From positions 1 to 50,246 of the forward strand of contig JAFWQQ010000014.1 of NCBI GenBank assembly GCA_017545165.1: DNA of 50,246 bases. Reading direction: 5' to 3'. This stretch comes from Oscillospiraceae bacterium (GTDB taxonomy: Bacteria > Bacillota > Clostridia > Oscillospirales > Oscillospiraceae). The notes below the pieces were generated by a model. That model was not told the DNA's origin. It ran no database searches and was given only the letters and a program-made list of their open reading frames with translations. Below, one piece after another: positions 6,224-14,168 of this stretch. The first letter of the stretch is position 1. The number at the start of each line of letters is the position of its first letter. Both the position numbers and the translations under genes were made by a program.

Positions 6224-7636
6224 ATGAGAAAAACCAAGATCGTCTGCACCATCGGCCCCTCCAGCGAGAAGCCGGAGGTTTTCCGCAGGATGTGTCTGCA
6301 GGGCCTGAACGTGGCCCGGCTCAACTTTTCCCACGGCACCCACGAGGAGCACCAGAAGAAGATCGACATGATCAAGGCCGTGCGGGAGGAGCTGGGCCTG
6401 CCCATCGCCATTATGCTGGACACCAAGGGACCGGAATACCGCATCCGCACCTTTGAGAACGGGAAAATCAGCCTGAAGGACGGGGACGCCTTCACCTTCA
6501 CCACCCGGGAGGTGGTGGGGGATGAGCACATCGTCTCCGTCAGCTACAAGGGCCTGGCCGAGGACCTGGCGCCGGGGGACCGGATCCTGGTCAACAACGG
6601 CCTGGTGATCTTCGAGGTCACGGAGATCGTGGGCACGGAGATCAACTGCAGAGTGCTCACCGGCGGGGTCCTCTCCGACCGCAAGAGCATGAGTTTCCCC
6701 GGAAAGGTGCTGCGCCAGACCTTCCTCAGCGAGCAGGACAAGTCCGACCTGCTCTTCGGCATCCAAAACGGCGTGGACTATGTGGCCGCCTCCTTCGTCT
6801 CCTGCAGGCAGGATCTGGTGGATCTGAAGAGCTTTCTGGCGGAAAACGGCGGCGGGGACATCGACGTGATCGCCAAGATCGAGAATCAGTCCGGCGTGGA
6901 CAATATCGACGAGATCTGCACCGTCTGCGAGGGCATCATGGTGGCCCGGGGCGACCTGGGCGTGGAAGTGCCCTTCACGGAGCTGCCCGCCATCCAGAAG
7001 CACCTGATCACCAAGTGCCGCATGCTGGGCAAGCGGGTCATCACCGCCACGGAAATGCTGGAGAGCATGATCACCAATCCCCGGCCCACCCGGGCGGAGA
7101 TCAGCGACGTGGCCAACGCGGTCTACGACGGCACCAGCGCCGTGATGCTCTCCGGCGAGTCCGCCGCGGGCAAGTACCCGGTGGAGGCCCTGCGGGTCAT
7201 GGGCGAGATCGCCGAGGAGACGGAAAAGCACATCGACTATATCGAGCAGTTCCGCACCCGGCCCTTTCTCATCCACAACCGGGTGGACGCCATCTCCCAC
7301 GCCGCCTGCACCATGGCCATCGACCTGCAGGCCAAGGCCATCGTGGTCACCTCTCTCAGCGGCCTGACCGTGCGCATGGTCTCCCGCTTCCGGGCGCCCA
7401 TCACGATCCTGGGCCTTGCCACCGGCAAGCGCGCCTGGTACAAGCTGGCCCTGTCCTGGGGCGTGGTGCCCCTGCTGACGGAGCAGTTCCCCAACGTCTC
7501 GGTGCTGTATTACTACGCCCTGAAGACCGCCAGGGACGCGCTGAACCTGAATCCCGGGGACACCGTGGTGGTCACCGGCGGCGACACCAACGGCAAGAGC
7601 GGCAACACCAACGAGATCCGCATCGAGACGGTTTGA
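6224..7636 (+). CDS. pyk: Pyruvate kinase
   Basis: Catalyses phosphoenolpyruvate + ADP to pyruvate + ATP, the last step of glycolysis, in the cytoplasm. It opens MRKTKIVCTIGPSSEKPE, the usual pyruvate kinase start. Active-site features: MLDTKGPEYRI near residue 67, IAKIENQSGVDNIDEI near 219 with the catalytic Lys and metal-binding Glu, MVARGDLGVEVPF near 243, and TATEMLESM then PTRAEISDVANAVYDG near 280. The C-terminal allosteric domain ends at residue 470; the extra PEP-utiliser domain of Bacillus-type enzymes is absent. ATG 6224 is preferred over an in-frame GTG at 6212 because AAAGGTGG sits at correct spacing for it. Own promoter at 6145. Confidence 0.95.
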   Translation: MRKTKIVCTIGPSSEKPEVFRRMCLQGLNVARLNFSHGTHEEHQKKIDMIKAVREELGLPIAIMLDTKGPEYRIRTFENGKISLKDGDAFTFTTREVVGDEHIVSVSYKGLAEDLAPGDRILVNNGLVIFEVTEIVGTEINCRVLTGGVLSDRKSMSFPGKVLRQTFLSEQDKSDLLFGIQNGVDYVAASFVSCRQDLVDLKSFLAENGGGDIDVIAKIENQSGVDNIDEICTVCEGIMVARGDLGVEVPFTELPAIQKHLITKCRMLGKRVITATEMLESMITNPRPTRAEISDVANAVYDGTSAVMLSGESAAGKYPVEALRVMGEIAEETEKHIDYIEQFRTRPFLIHNRVDAISHAACTMAIDLQAKAIVVTSLSGLTVRMVSRFRAPITILGLATGKRAWYKLALSWGVVPLLTEQFPNVSVLYYYALKTARDALNLNPGDTVVVTGGDTNGKSGNTNEIRIETV

Positions 7637-7651
7637 GGCGTCGGGGAGCCT

Positions 7652-8191
7652 ATGCCGATCCATCGTTACGTCGCCTTCGACGTGGAAACGCCGAACCGCT
7701 GGAACAGCCGCATGAGCGCCATCGGCGTCAGCGTGGTGGAGGACGGCCGCATCATAGAGGAGTTCTATTCTCTGGTGGACCCGGAGCAGCCCTTTGACTG
7801 GTTCAATTCCCAGCTCACCGGCATCAACGAGCAGACCGTGCTCGACGCGCCAAGCTTTCCGGAGCTCTGGCCCCGACTGGAGCCGCTGCTGTCCTCGGGG
7901 ATCCTGGTGGCCCACAACGCCAGCTTCGACATCGGGGTGCTGCGCAAGTGCCTGGCCGGCTACGGGATCGCGTGGCGGCCCACGGTCAAGGGCATCTGCA
8001 CCGTGACCATGGGGCGCAGCCTCCTGCCGGGAATCAGTCACAAGCTGAACGACATGTGCGGCTACTTCGGGATCTGCCTCAACCACCACCGCGCCGACAG
8101 CGACAGTCACGCCTGCGCCGAGATCCTGCTGCGCTACCTGGAAAAGGGCGCCGCCCCGGAGAAGTACATCCGCACCTACCGCATGGAATGA
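7652..8191 (+). CDS. DEDDh 3'-5' exonuclease (DnaQ/epsilon-like)
   Basis: A 179-residue stand-alone exonuclease domain of the RNase T/DNA polymerase epsilon superfamily, expected to remove nucleotides from 3' ends with two metal ions. Exo I is AFDVETPN near residue 8 (Asp and Glu), Exo II is AHNASFDIGVL near 90 (Asp) and Exo III is HHRADSDSHACAE near 147 (His and Asp), giving the full DEDDh set. No polymerase or helicase domain is attached. It starts 15 bases after the pyruvate kinase stop behind GGGGAGCCT, so it is probably co-transcribed with pyk. Whether it acts on DNA or RNA cannot be decided here. Confidence 0.85.
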   Translation: MPIHRYVAFDVETPNRWNSRMSAIGVSVVEDGRIIEEFYSLVDPEQPFDWFNSQLTGINEQTVLDAPSFPELWPRLEPLLSSGILVAHNASFDIGVLRKCLAGYGIAWRPTVKGICTVTMGRSLLPGISHKLNDMCGYFGICLNHHRADSDSHACAEILLRYLEKGAAPEKYIRTYRME

Positions 8192-8236
8192 CGCGAAGGG
8201 AAAGCGGAGCCTTCTCAGAGCGACCCGGAATGCCGA

Positions 8237-8290
8237 TGACAGAAAAAGAACAGCGAATTCGCACAAGCTGCAAATTCGCTGTTCTTTTAG
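8237..8290. terminator. Bidirectional terminator between exonuclease and thpR
   Basis: A long dyad with arms AAAGAACAGCGAATT and AATTCGCTGTTCTTTT and T/A tracts on both sides. It serves the convergent genes on either side. Confidence 0.8.
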
Positions 8291-8351
8291 TCCGCCTCCC
8301 GGAACCGAGCGCCGCGGGATGCTCCGCCTTCGGGATCCTTGACGGGGAGGC

Positions 8352-8864
8352 TCATTCCGCCGCCGGCTCCGCTTTTCTTGTGCCGAGCTCGGTGTAGATC
8401 ATGCCGTGCCTGCCCCGGTCGGAGCGCATGAGGGAGAAGCTGCCCACGGTCATGGACGCCGGCGGCAGCTCCGTGCCGGGGAGCTTTCCCGCCGCTCTCC
8501 GGATCAGGGTGACGTGGGGGGAAAAGCGCTTGCGGTCGAAGGGGATCTCCGCCTCCGCCAGGGCCCGCCGGACCCGCCGCGCCAGAGCCTCCAGCGGCGC
8601 CGAGCCCCGGAGCCCGGCCCACCAGAGATCGCCGAAGCAGCCAAGCCCCTCCAGGGTCAGCGCAAAGGGGCGGAAGGCGACCTTCTCCAGCGTGTCCAGT
8701 ACCGGCCCGGCGTCCGGATAGTCCCCGATGAAGGCCAGGGTCAGGTGCAGGTTTTCCTCGGGGGTGAAGTTCCCCCGGACGCCCCGGTCAAACAGCGCGT
8801 TCTGGGCGGAGAGCAGGGCTTCCCTCATCTCGTCGGACAGACGGACGGCAACGAACAGTCTCAT
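8352..8864 (-). CDS. thpR: RNA 2',3'-cyclic phosphodiesterase (2H family)
   Basis: A 170-residue 2H phosphoesterase of the LigT/ThpR family, which opens 2',3'-cyclic phosphates on RNA ends. It opens MRLFVAVRLSDEMREAL, typical of ThpR. Both signature histidine motifs are present: HLTLAFIGD near residue 40 and HVTLIRRA near 124. Length is standard. Its ATG overlaps the stop of the upstream small membrane gene (ATGA), so the two are translationally coupled. The physiological substrate is unclear for the family in general. Confidence 0.9.
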   Translation of the reverse strand: MRLFVAVRLSDEMREALLSAQNALFDRGVRGNFTPEENLHLTLAFIGDYPDAGPVLDTLEKVAFRPFALTLEGLGCFGDLWWAGLRGSAPLEALARRVRRALAEAEIPFDRKRFSPHVTLIRRAAGKLPGTELPPASMTVGSFSLMRSDRGRHGMIYTELGTRKAEPAAE

Positions 8865-9082
8865 TCTTTTTCCCTACAGACCCGAAAGAACTTGACCATC
8901 AGCGGGATGTAGGAGAGCAGGAAAACGCCCAGAGAGCCCAGGAAAACGGGCTTTTTGTGCCGGGGCCGGATGAGCATGCCCAGCATCATCCCCAGGGCGA
9001 TCAGGCAGAACTTCAGCACCGCGATGAGCTTCCAGTCGCTGGTCTCGATATAGCGGTTTGCCGCGTCGAAGAGTTTTTTCAT
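8861..9082 (-). CDS. Small two-helix membrane protein
   Basis: 73 residues: an amphipathic N-terminus (MKKLFDAANRYIETSDWK), a hydrophobic helix at about 20-38, a basic turn RPRHKK and a second helix at about 46-64, then a charged tail. Such proteins are common in Clostridia, usually hypothetical and sometimes labelled as phosphate ABC permease-like without evidence. AAAGGAGGATCTTC precedes the ATG. The stop overlaps thpR. Confidence 0.75.
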   Translation of the reverse strand: MKKLFDAANRYIETSDWKLIAVLKFCLIALGMMLGMLIRPRHKKPVFLGSLGVFLLSYIPLMVKFFRVCREKE

Positions 9083-9212
9083 GAAGATCCTCCTTTGCTG
9101 TCTGTGTCTTTTCCTGTTCTGACGGGACCTGTGCCCGAAAGAGGACAGCGGGCCCGTGCCAGACGGGGAGCGGGGGAGCGCCTGAGCGGGAGACAGCCGC
9201 TTTTCGGGTCGC

Positions 9213-9392
9213 TCAGCCCGTTTCGCCCATTTTCTCGGTCAGATCCCGGAGGCTCTTGTCGTACTGCGCCCGGGTGATGGCGCCCCGCTCCAGAAAGAGC
9301 TCCAGGGTGTGCTTCTGGGACAGATATAGCCGGTGATTCTTCTCCGCATGGGACAGGGCTTCCCACACGGGATCCTTGATGGTGACGTCCAT
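9213..9392 (-). CDS. Small SHOCT-like protein
   Basis: 59 residues from ATG 9392 behind AAGGAGATCGGTTC: MDVTIKDPVWEALSHAEKNH, then a segment LFLERGAITRAQYDKSLRD. That segment has the L-x-G-x-I-x-x-x-x-Y/F-x-x-x-L pattern of SHOCT (short C-terminal) domains, often found at the ends of oligomerising or nucleic-acid-associated proteins. A close relative is encoded at 30244-30429. Function unknown. Confidence 0.65.
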   Translation of the reverse strand: MDVTIKDPVWEALSHAEKNHRLYLSQKHTLELFLERGAITRAQYDKSLRDLTEKMGETG

Positions 9393-9428
9393 GAACCGAT
9401 CTCCTTGCTGTACATACTGACGGGGGAC

Positions 9429-9457
9429 AGTATACTCCAAACCGGGCAAAAAGACAA
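9429..9457 (-). promoter_or_regulatory. Candidate promoter for the SHOCT-like gene
   Basis: On the minus strand TTGTCT (9457-9452), 17 bases, then TATACT (9434-9429), about 37 bases before ATG 9392. Confidence 0.6.
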
Positions 9458-9735
9458 GCCCGGCCGTCCCCCACGCCTGAAGCCATCCTATCCCGTTCCC
9501 TGTCCCATAAACCGGACTTTCATCGGGGAAAAGAAAAACAGCCGCCTCTCGGGCGACTGCTTTTCGCTGACGGGGGGAGAGCTCTTTCGAGAGGCGGGGG
9601 GCCTTTGGCAGACCGGCCCGGCGGCCGGGCAGAACGCTTCTCCAAACGTGGTTCCTTTTCTCCCGCTCCGCCTTTTCCGCATGAAAACACCCTGCAGAGA
9701 AGCATGACGCATCTTGCTGCAGGGCGTTCCGGTTT
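9458..9735. other. Gene-free interval with two hairpins
   Basis: No ORF here has a family resemblance. A long-loop dyad (CCGCCTCTCG at 9542-9551 with CGAGAGGCGG at 9588-9597) and a stem ACGCCCTGCAG/CTGCAGGGTGTTTTC (about 9681-9729 on the minus strand) are present. The second is a plausible terminator for the feo operon. Confidence 0.5.
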
Positions 9736-9954
9736 TCAGGGGTTTTTCCTCGGCGTTTGCGGCGCTTTCACGGAAGGACAGCTGCCGCAGGCGCTGCAGC
9801 CGCCGCAGGCTCCGCAGCTCGCGCAGTTGCCGCCGCAGGAGCTTTTGCCCGCCTTTTTATCCCGGACCAGGCCCCGGATCAGCAGAGCGACGAGCAGCGC
9901 GACGGCCGCGATGAGCGCGATGTTGATGAGATTGGCGGATAACCACGCCAGCAT
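9736..9954 (-). CDS. FeoB-associated cysteine-rich membrane protein
   Basis: 72 residues from ATG 9954 behind GAAGGAAGTGATCCC. One N-terminal membrane helix (about 8-28) is followed by a basic stretch RDKKAGK and a cysteine-rich tail, GGNCASCGACGGCSACGSCP. This is the layout of the short FeoB-associated proteins found directly after feoB. The Cys cluster may bind Fe(II) or an Fe-S centre near the channel; that role is inferred. It is the last gene of the feo operon. Confidence 0.85.
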   Translation of the reverse strand: MLAWLSANLINIALIAAVALLVALLIRGLVRDKKAGKSSCGGNCASCGACGGCSACGSCPSVKAPQTPRKNP

Positions 9955-10035
9955 GGGATCACTTCCTTCAAGAGGGGCGGCACTGTGAGGAGAGAGGGAA
10001 ACCCTCACAGCGCCGCCAAAGAGAGATGAGAGAGA

Positions 10036-12324
10036 TTATTTGACCGTGAGCTTCTGCGCTTCCTTGAAGGGCTTGAAGAGCTGCCACAGGAGCAGGCCCA
10101 GCATGGCAAGCGCCAGGATCAGACCGATGACGTTCATGCCGCCTGCGAACACGCGGCCGACCTGCCAGACGATGAAGGCGATCACCCAGGCAAAGCCGCA
10201 CTGGTAGCCGATGGCGAACAGCGTCCACCTGGCGCTGTTCATCTCGCGCTTGATGGCGCCCATGGCCGCAAAGCAAGGCGCGCACAGGAGGTTGAAGATC
10301 ATGAAGGCAAATGCGGCGAGCTTGCCGTGTCCGCCGGAGAAGGCGTCAAAGTCCTCGGCCACGCGATCCCAGATCTGGTCGCCGTTCTCCTCCAGCTCCT
10401 CCTCGCCGTCGGCGTCGTCGTAGGCGTACATGATGCCGAAGTTGGCGACGACCTCTTCCTTGGCGACAAGGCCGGTGACGGTGGCGGCGGTGGGCTTCCA
10501 GTCGCCGAAGCCCAGAGGCTTGAACACCACGGAGACGGGCTGGGCCACCCGGGCCAGGATCGAGTCGTCCATGGGCTCGACCTCGTCCTCGGGGATGCCC
10601 ATGCGGTCGGCCACGACGGCGATATACTCATCCGTCACAACCGTGTCGTCTTCGTAGAGATCGTCGACCATGCCGAACTTGCCGTTGACGGAGCCGAAGC
10701 TGGTGAGGAACCAGATGACGATGGAGGAGATCACAATGACGGTGCCGGCGCGCTTGATGAAGCTCCAGCCCCGCTCCCAGGTGCCGCGCAGGACGTTGCC
10801 CCAGGCGGGCAGATGGTAGGCGGGCAGCTCCATGACGAAGGGGGCGGGATCGCCCGCAAAGCGCTTGGTCTTTTTCAGCATGACGCCGGAGATGATGATG
10901 GCGGCCACGCCGATGAAATAGGCGGAGGTGGCAACCCAGGTGCTGCCGCCGAAGAGTGCGCCCGCGATCAGGCCGATGATCGGCATTTTAGCGCCGCAGG
11001 GCATGAAGGTGGTCGTGGTGATGGTCATGCGGCGGTCGCGCTCGTTTTCAATGGTGCGGGAGGCCATAACGCCGGGGATGCCGCAGCCTGTGGCCACGAG
11101 CATCGGGATAAAGCTCTTGCCGGAGAGGCCGAAGCGGCGGAAGATCCGGTCCATGATGAAGGCGATACGGGCCATGTAGCCGCAGTCCTCCAGCAGGCAG
11201 AGCATCAGGAACAGGACCAGCATCTGGGGCACGAAGCCCAGCACCGCGCCCACGCCCGCCAGGATACCGTCGGAGATCAGACCGACGAGCCAGGGCGCGA
11301 CGCCCCAGCCTTCCAGGATCGCACGGGAGCCGTCGGTGAGCCATGCGCCGCCCAGCACGTCGTTGGTCCAGTCGGTGAGGAAGGTGCCGATGGCGATGCC
11401 GCCGTCGGCAATGGAGGTGCCCATGGCCAGGGCATAGACCAGGAACATGACCAGCACGAAGATCGGCAGCGCCAGGATCCGGTTGGTCACGATCTTGTCG
11501 ATCTTGTCGGAGGTGGAGAGCTGGCCCTTGCCCTTCTTCTTGTAGATGCCCTTGAGCATGTTGCCGATGTAGACGTAGCGCTCGTTGGTGATGATGCTCT
11601 CGGCGTCGTCGTCCAGTTCCTTCTCGGCAGCCTGGATGTCCTTTTCGATATGGGCCTTGACGTCGGCGGGGATCTTCAGCGCCTCCAGCACCTTCTCGTC
11701 CCGCTCGAAGAGCTTGATGGCGTACCAACGCTGACGCTCCTCGGGCAGATGATGTACCGTGACTTCCTCGATGTGGGCCAGGGCGTGCTCCACCGGGCCG
11801 GAGAAGCTGTGCTGGGGGATGGTCTTGCCGTTCTTCGCGGCCTCGATGGCGGCCTTGGCCGCGTCGGCCACGCCCTCGCCCTTCAGGGCGGAGATCTCCA
11901 CGATCCGGCAGCCCAGCTGACGGCTCAGCTCCTTGATGTTGATGCTGTCGCCGGCCTTTTTCACCAGGTCCATCATGTTCAGGGCGATCACCACGGGGAT
12001 GCCCAGCTCGGTGAGCTGGGTGGTCAGGTAGAGGTTGCGCTCCAGGTTCGTGGCGTCCACGATGTTCAGGATGGCGTCCGGCTTTTCTTCAATGAGATAA
12101 TTCCGGGCCACGACCTCTTCCAAAGTATAGGGGGAGAGGGAATAGATGCCGGGCAGGTCGGTCAGGATGACCTCCTTGTCCACGATCAGCTTGCCTTCCT
12201 TCTTCTCCACCGTGACGCCGGGCCAGTTGCCGACGAACTGGTTGGAGCCTGTCAGCTTGTTGAACAGGGTGGTTTTGCCGCTGTTCGGGTTGCCCGCCAG
12301 GGCAATGCGCAGTTGTTTGTCCAT
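10036..12324 (-). CDS. feoB: Ferrous iron transporter B
   Basis: A 762-residue inner-membrane Fe(II) transporter with an N-terminal GTPase. G1 is GNPNSGKTTLFN near residue 10, G3 is DLPGIYSLSPY near 56, G4 is NMMD near 116 and SALKGEG near 145 is the G5 region. A helical guanine-dissociation-inhibitor region follows (about 170-270), then the permease with repeated Gate domains, including LLEDCGYMARIAFIMDR and TGCGIPGVMASRTIEN. An acidic soluble loop (about 560-680) sits between membrane helices. The gene follows feoA by 12 bases and shares the operon promoter, which carries two DtxR-like operators. Confidence 0.95.
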   Translation of the reverse strand: MDKQLRIALAGNPNSGKTTLFNKLTGSNQFVGNWPGVTVEKKEGKLIVDKEVILTDLPGIYSLSPYTLEEVVARNYLIEEKPDAILNIVDATNLERNLYLTTQLTELGIPVVIALNMMDLVKKAGDSINIKELSRQLGCRIVEISALKGEGVADAAKAAIEAAKNGKTIPQHSFSGPVEHALAHIEEVTVHHLPEERQRWYAIKLFERDEKVLEALKIPADVKAHIEKDIQAAEKELDDDAESIITNERYVYIGNMLKGIYKKKGKGQLSTSDKIDKIVTNRILALPIFVLVMFLVYALAMGTSIADGGIAIGTFLTDWTNDVLGGAWLTDGSRAILEGWGVAPWLVGLISDGILAGVGAVLGFVPQMLVLFLMLCLLEDCGYMARIAFIMDRIFRRFGLSGKSFIPMLVATGCGIPGVMASRTIENERDRRMTITTTTFMPCGAKMPIIGLIAGALFGGSTWVATSAYFIGVAAIIISGVMLKKTKRFAGDPAPFVMELPAYHLPAWGNVLRGTWERGWSFIKRAGTVIVISSIVIWFLTSFGSVNGKFGMVDDLYEDDTVVTDEYIAVVADRMGIPEDEVEPMDDSILARVAQPVSVVFKPLGFGDWKPTAATVTGLVAKEEVVANFGIMYAYDDADGEEELEENGDQIWDRVAEDFDAFSGGHGKLAAFAFMIFNLLCAPCFAAMGAIKREMNSARWTLFAIGYQCGFAWVIAFIVWQVGRVFAGGMNVIGLILALAMLGLLLWQLFKPFKEAQKLTVK

Positions 12325-12336
12325 CTTCCTGCCTCC

Positions 12337-12564
12337 TTACTCGACTTCGATCATCTCGGCGTCCGCCTTGCGGATCGAGAGCTCGTAGTTTCTCACGTTG
12401 ACCTCCACGGGATCGCCCAGCGGGGCCAGCTTGCGGACATAGACCTCCACGCCTCTGGTGATGCCCATGTCCATGATGCGGCGCTTGACCGCGCCCTCGC
12501 CGTGAAGCTTCACGACCTTGACGGTCTCGCCGACCTTTGCGTCTCTGAGTGTTTTCATCCTCAT
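12337..12564 (-). CDS. feoA: FeoA family protein
   Basis: 75 residues with an SH3-like FeoA fold: MRMKTLRDAKVGETVKVVK, GAVKRRIMDMGITRGVEVYV and APLGDPVEVNVRNYELSIRK. FeoA is a small cytoplasmic partner thought to modulate FeoB. It lies directly upstream of feoB. A second FeoA-like gene precedes it at 12682, separated by a palindromic repeat. Confidence 0.92.
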   Translation of the reverse strand: MRMKTLRDAKVGETVKVVKLHGEGAVKRRIMDMGITRGVEVYVRKLAPLGDPVEVNVRNYELSIRKADAEMIEVE

Positions 12565-12600
12565 TTCTCCTTGTTCTTCATTTTGATCAAACCATTTGCC

Positions 12601-12674
12601 CTGTCATTTTGAGCGGAGCGGAGCAAAGTCGAAAGATCCTTCGAATCGGCCTGCGGCCTCGCTCAGGATGACAG
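12601..12674. repeat. 74-bp palindromic dispersed repeat (full copy)
   Basis: Arms CTGTCATTTTGAGCG and CGCTCAGGATGACAG close a 74-bp imperfect palindrome containing AAGATCCTTCG. It is inserted between the two feoA genes. Half-length relatives occur at 22851-22887, 23121-23157, 32313-32351 and about 32558-32591. This is a REP/MITE-type intergenic repeat. Confidence 0.8.
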
Positions 12675-12681
12675 GGGAGAG

Positions 12682-12894
12682 CTACACCATGATTTTTGAG
12701 GCCATTTCCTTGCTGATGGCCACGCGGGATTCCTTGATTTTCACGATCAGATTGCCGCCGATGGTGTTCATCACCGTGACGGCGCCGCCTGCCGTGAAGC
12801 CCATGTCCTCCAGGTGCTTTTTCATCTCGGGGCTTCCCCCCACTCGCTTGATGATGGCCTCCTCGCCGGGGTCTGCCAATGTCAGGGGCATCAT
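12682..12894 (-). CDS. Second FeoA domain protein
   Basis: 70 residues from ATG 12894 (a second ATG follows at 12891) behind GGAGGTGGAGGAAGG: MMPLTLADPGEEAIIKRVGG, EMKKHLEDMGFTAGGAVTVM and GNLIVKIKESRVAISKEMA, a complete FeoA-type SH3-like domain. Clostridial feo operons often carry two FeoA genes. This is the first gene of the operon, with a 118-nt gap to the next that holds the palindromic repeat. Confidence 0.88.
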   Translation of the reverse strand: MMPLTLADPGEEAIIKRVGGSPEMKKHLEDMGFTAGGAVTVMNTIGGNLIVKIKESRVAISKEMASKIMV

Positions 12895-12930
12895 CCTTCC
12901 TCCACCTCCCAAATGAGACCGCATACCAGA

Positions 12931-12948
12931 ATTAAATATATCTAACTG
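12931..12948. promoter_or_regulatory. DtxR-like operator 2 in the feo leader
   Basis: ATTAAATATATCTAACTG fits the pattern GTTAAA-4-TCTAACCG seen at 23464-23482 with two mismatches in the conserved blocks. It lies between the feo promoter and the first gene. Confidence 0.55.
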
Positions 12949-12964
12949 GCGGCCTGTAAAAAGC

Positions 12965-12982
12965 GGTTAAAGCTTTTTAACC
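12965..12982. promoter_or_regulatory. DtxR-like operator 1 at the feo promoter
   Basis: GGTTAAAGCTTTTTAACC is an 18-bp dyad with perfect 7-bp arms, 8 bases downstream of the feo -10 box. The same half-sites and spacing recur before the second DtxR gene and before the MptD/ABC operon. Repression of feo by an iron-loaded DtxR-type protein is the natural inference. Confidence 0.7.
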
Positions 12983-12989
12983 TGCTGGT

Positions 12990-13018
12990 AGTTTAACACC
13001 TTTAATCACAGTTGTCAA
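12990..13018 (-). promoter_or_regulatory. feo operon promoter
   Basis: On the minus strand TTGACA (13018-13013), 17 bases, TAAACT (12995-12990). Operator 1 immediately follows. Confidence 0.75.
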
Positions 13019-13045
13019 TGCCTTACTTGCGTTTATTTCTTTTCC

Positions 13046-13074
13046 TTGCTTTTTTCCGTGGTTCGTGGTATCTT
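13046..13074 (+). promoter_or_regulatory. Candidate promoter for the DtxR-family gene
   Basis: TTGCTT (13046-13051), 17 bases, TATCTT (13069-13074), diverging from the feo promoter. Confidence 0.5.
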
Positions 13075-13152
13075 ATAGGAAAACCAGTTCAGGCGACCGG
13101 AAATGAAGCAAAGACGGTTTGGATCGAATTTGACACGAGTTGGGTGATGACA

Positions 13153-13521
13153 ATGAATATTCATAAATCCGCGGAAGATTATCTGGAAGCCATGCTCATG
13201 CTCAAGGAGGAGCGGGGCTATGTCCGCTCCATCGACGTGGCGGATAAGCTGGGCGTGACCAAGCCCAGCGTCAGCTACGCCACCAAGCGCCTGCGGGAGA
13301 GCGGGTATATTTCCTTCGATCCTGCCGGCATGATCGTGCTGCTGGAGCCGGGGCTGGAGATTGCCGAGCGCATGTACGAGCGGCACAAGCTCTTGTCCGA
13401 ACTGCTGATCGGCCTGGGCGTCAGCCCGGAGACCGCCCGGGAGGACGCCTGCAAGATCGAGCACGATCTGAGCGTGGAGAGCTTTGACGCCATCCGCAAA
13501 CACGCCCAGCGGTATCGCTGA
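13153..13521 (+). CDS. DtxR/MntR-family metal-dependent regulator (short form)
   Basis: About 122 residues: a winged helix (MNIHKSAEDYLEAMLMLKEE, SIDVADKLGVTKPSVSYATK, GYISFDPAGMIVL) followed by the metal-binding dimerisation helices (ERHKLLSELLIGLGVSPETA, EDACKIEHDLS). The ERH and the D-A-C-x-x-E-H cluster hold the expected ligands. The C-terminal SH3-like domain of DtxR proper is absent, as in MntR. ATG 13153 (second of two in-frame ATGs) is favoured because GGGTG lies six bases before it; the signal is weak. Divergent from feo with dyads between them, so it probably controls feo in response to Fe(II) or Mn(II). A paralogue is at 23519. Confidence 0.88.
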   Translation: MNIHKSAEDYLEAMLMLKEERGYVRSIDVADKLGVTKPSVSYATKRLRESGYISFDPAGMIVLLEPGLEIAERMYERHKLLSELLIGLGVSPETAREDACKIEHDLSVESFDAIRKHAQRYR

Positions 13522-13539
13522 GCTTCAAAAAAGAATAGC

Positions 13540-13584
13540 AAAAGGACCTCCGGTCTGCTTTGAACGCAGATCGGAGGTCCTTTT
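13540..13584. terminator. Bidirectional terminator
   Basis: Arms AAAAGGACCTCCG and CGGAGGTCCTTTTG around an inner dyad; ends both the DtxR gene and the 13-gene minus-strand operon. Confidence 0.85.
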
Positions 13585-13592
13585 GTGCTTTT

Positions 13593-14099
13593 TTATCCTG
13601 CCAGTGTGACCAGCCAGCCCACCAGGGCCGCGGGGATCAGCGCGAAGATCAGCCCGGGAAACAGCATCCCCTTTGCGTGGAACCATTTCTGGTGATAGGC
13701 CTTGTCCATGTGCTCGGTCCCCTCCAGCCGGAACATCGGCAGATTGGCGAAGAGCACCCAGTCCAGAAAGCAGGTGTCGTACACGCCGATCCAGACCATC
13801 AGTCCGAAGGCCAGCCAAAAGCCCTTCCAGAACGTGTCCGCCCCCGCGATCCGGGCACAGACAAACAGGATGCCGGTGAATATCAGCACGCCCAGGGATT
13901 TTGTCAGAACCACGTTTTTCGAGCGGTAGCTCACGTCGATCCGCGCATGGGTCTTGAAGTATTCCTCCTGAATGTCCGGCGGATAGTTGTGGATGCTCGC
14001 CGCGCTGTACTTCCGATCGCCGCGAAAATACGCAAAGAGAATGACGGTAAAGAGGCCCGCAAACACCAGCGCCTCGATCAGAATGACCCACCAGATCAT
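13593..14099 (-). CDS. Four-helix membrane protein of unknown function (operon gene 13)
   Basis: 168 residues from ATG 14099 behind AAGGAGGAAGATTCC. Hydrophobic segments lie near residues 3-22, 65-85, 95-115 and 145-165. A loop with NYPPDIQEEYFKTHARIDVS and a segment FWLAFGLMVWIGVYDTCFLD stand out. It resembles the product of 15699-16187, with the same W-x3-F...V..ID/YD...LD layout and a following basic loop, so the two are paralogues in one operon. Not identified as a known transporter. Last gene of the 13-gene operon; the terminator begins just after it. Confidence 0.7.
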   Translation of the reverse strand: MIWWVILIEALVFAGLFTVILFAYFRGDRKYSAASIHNYPPDIQEEYFKTHARIDVSYRSKNVVLTKSLGVLIFTGILFVCARIAGADTFWKGFWLAFGLMVWIGVYDTCFLDWVLFANLPMFRLEGTEHMDKAYHQKWFHAKGMLFPGLIFALIPAALVGWLVTLAG

Positions 14100-14168
14100 G
14101 GAATCTTCCTCCTTCTGCTGTTCTCTGATAGAAAGGTCGAAAGGCAAGGGTTTTCCGGAAGACCGGCA

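Noticed and set aside
6203-8266. 687-codon frame antisense to pyruvate kinase and the exonuclease
   Set aside because: Shadow frame of two clear genes; no ribosome-binding site or family motif.
9488-9712. 74-codon minus-strand frame between the SHOCT gene and the feo operon
   Set aside because: No ribosome-binding site, Pro/Ser/Arg-rich and overlapping two hairpins.
10327-12612. 761-codon frame antisense to feoB
   Set aside because: Shadow of feoB with biased His/Asp/Gly content.
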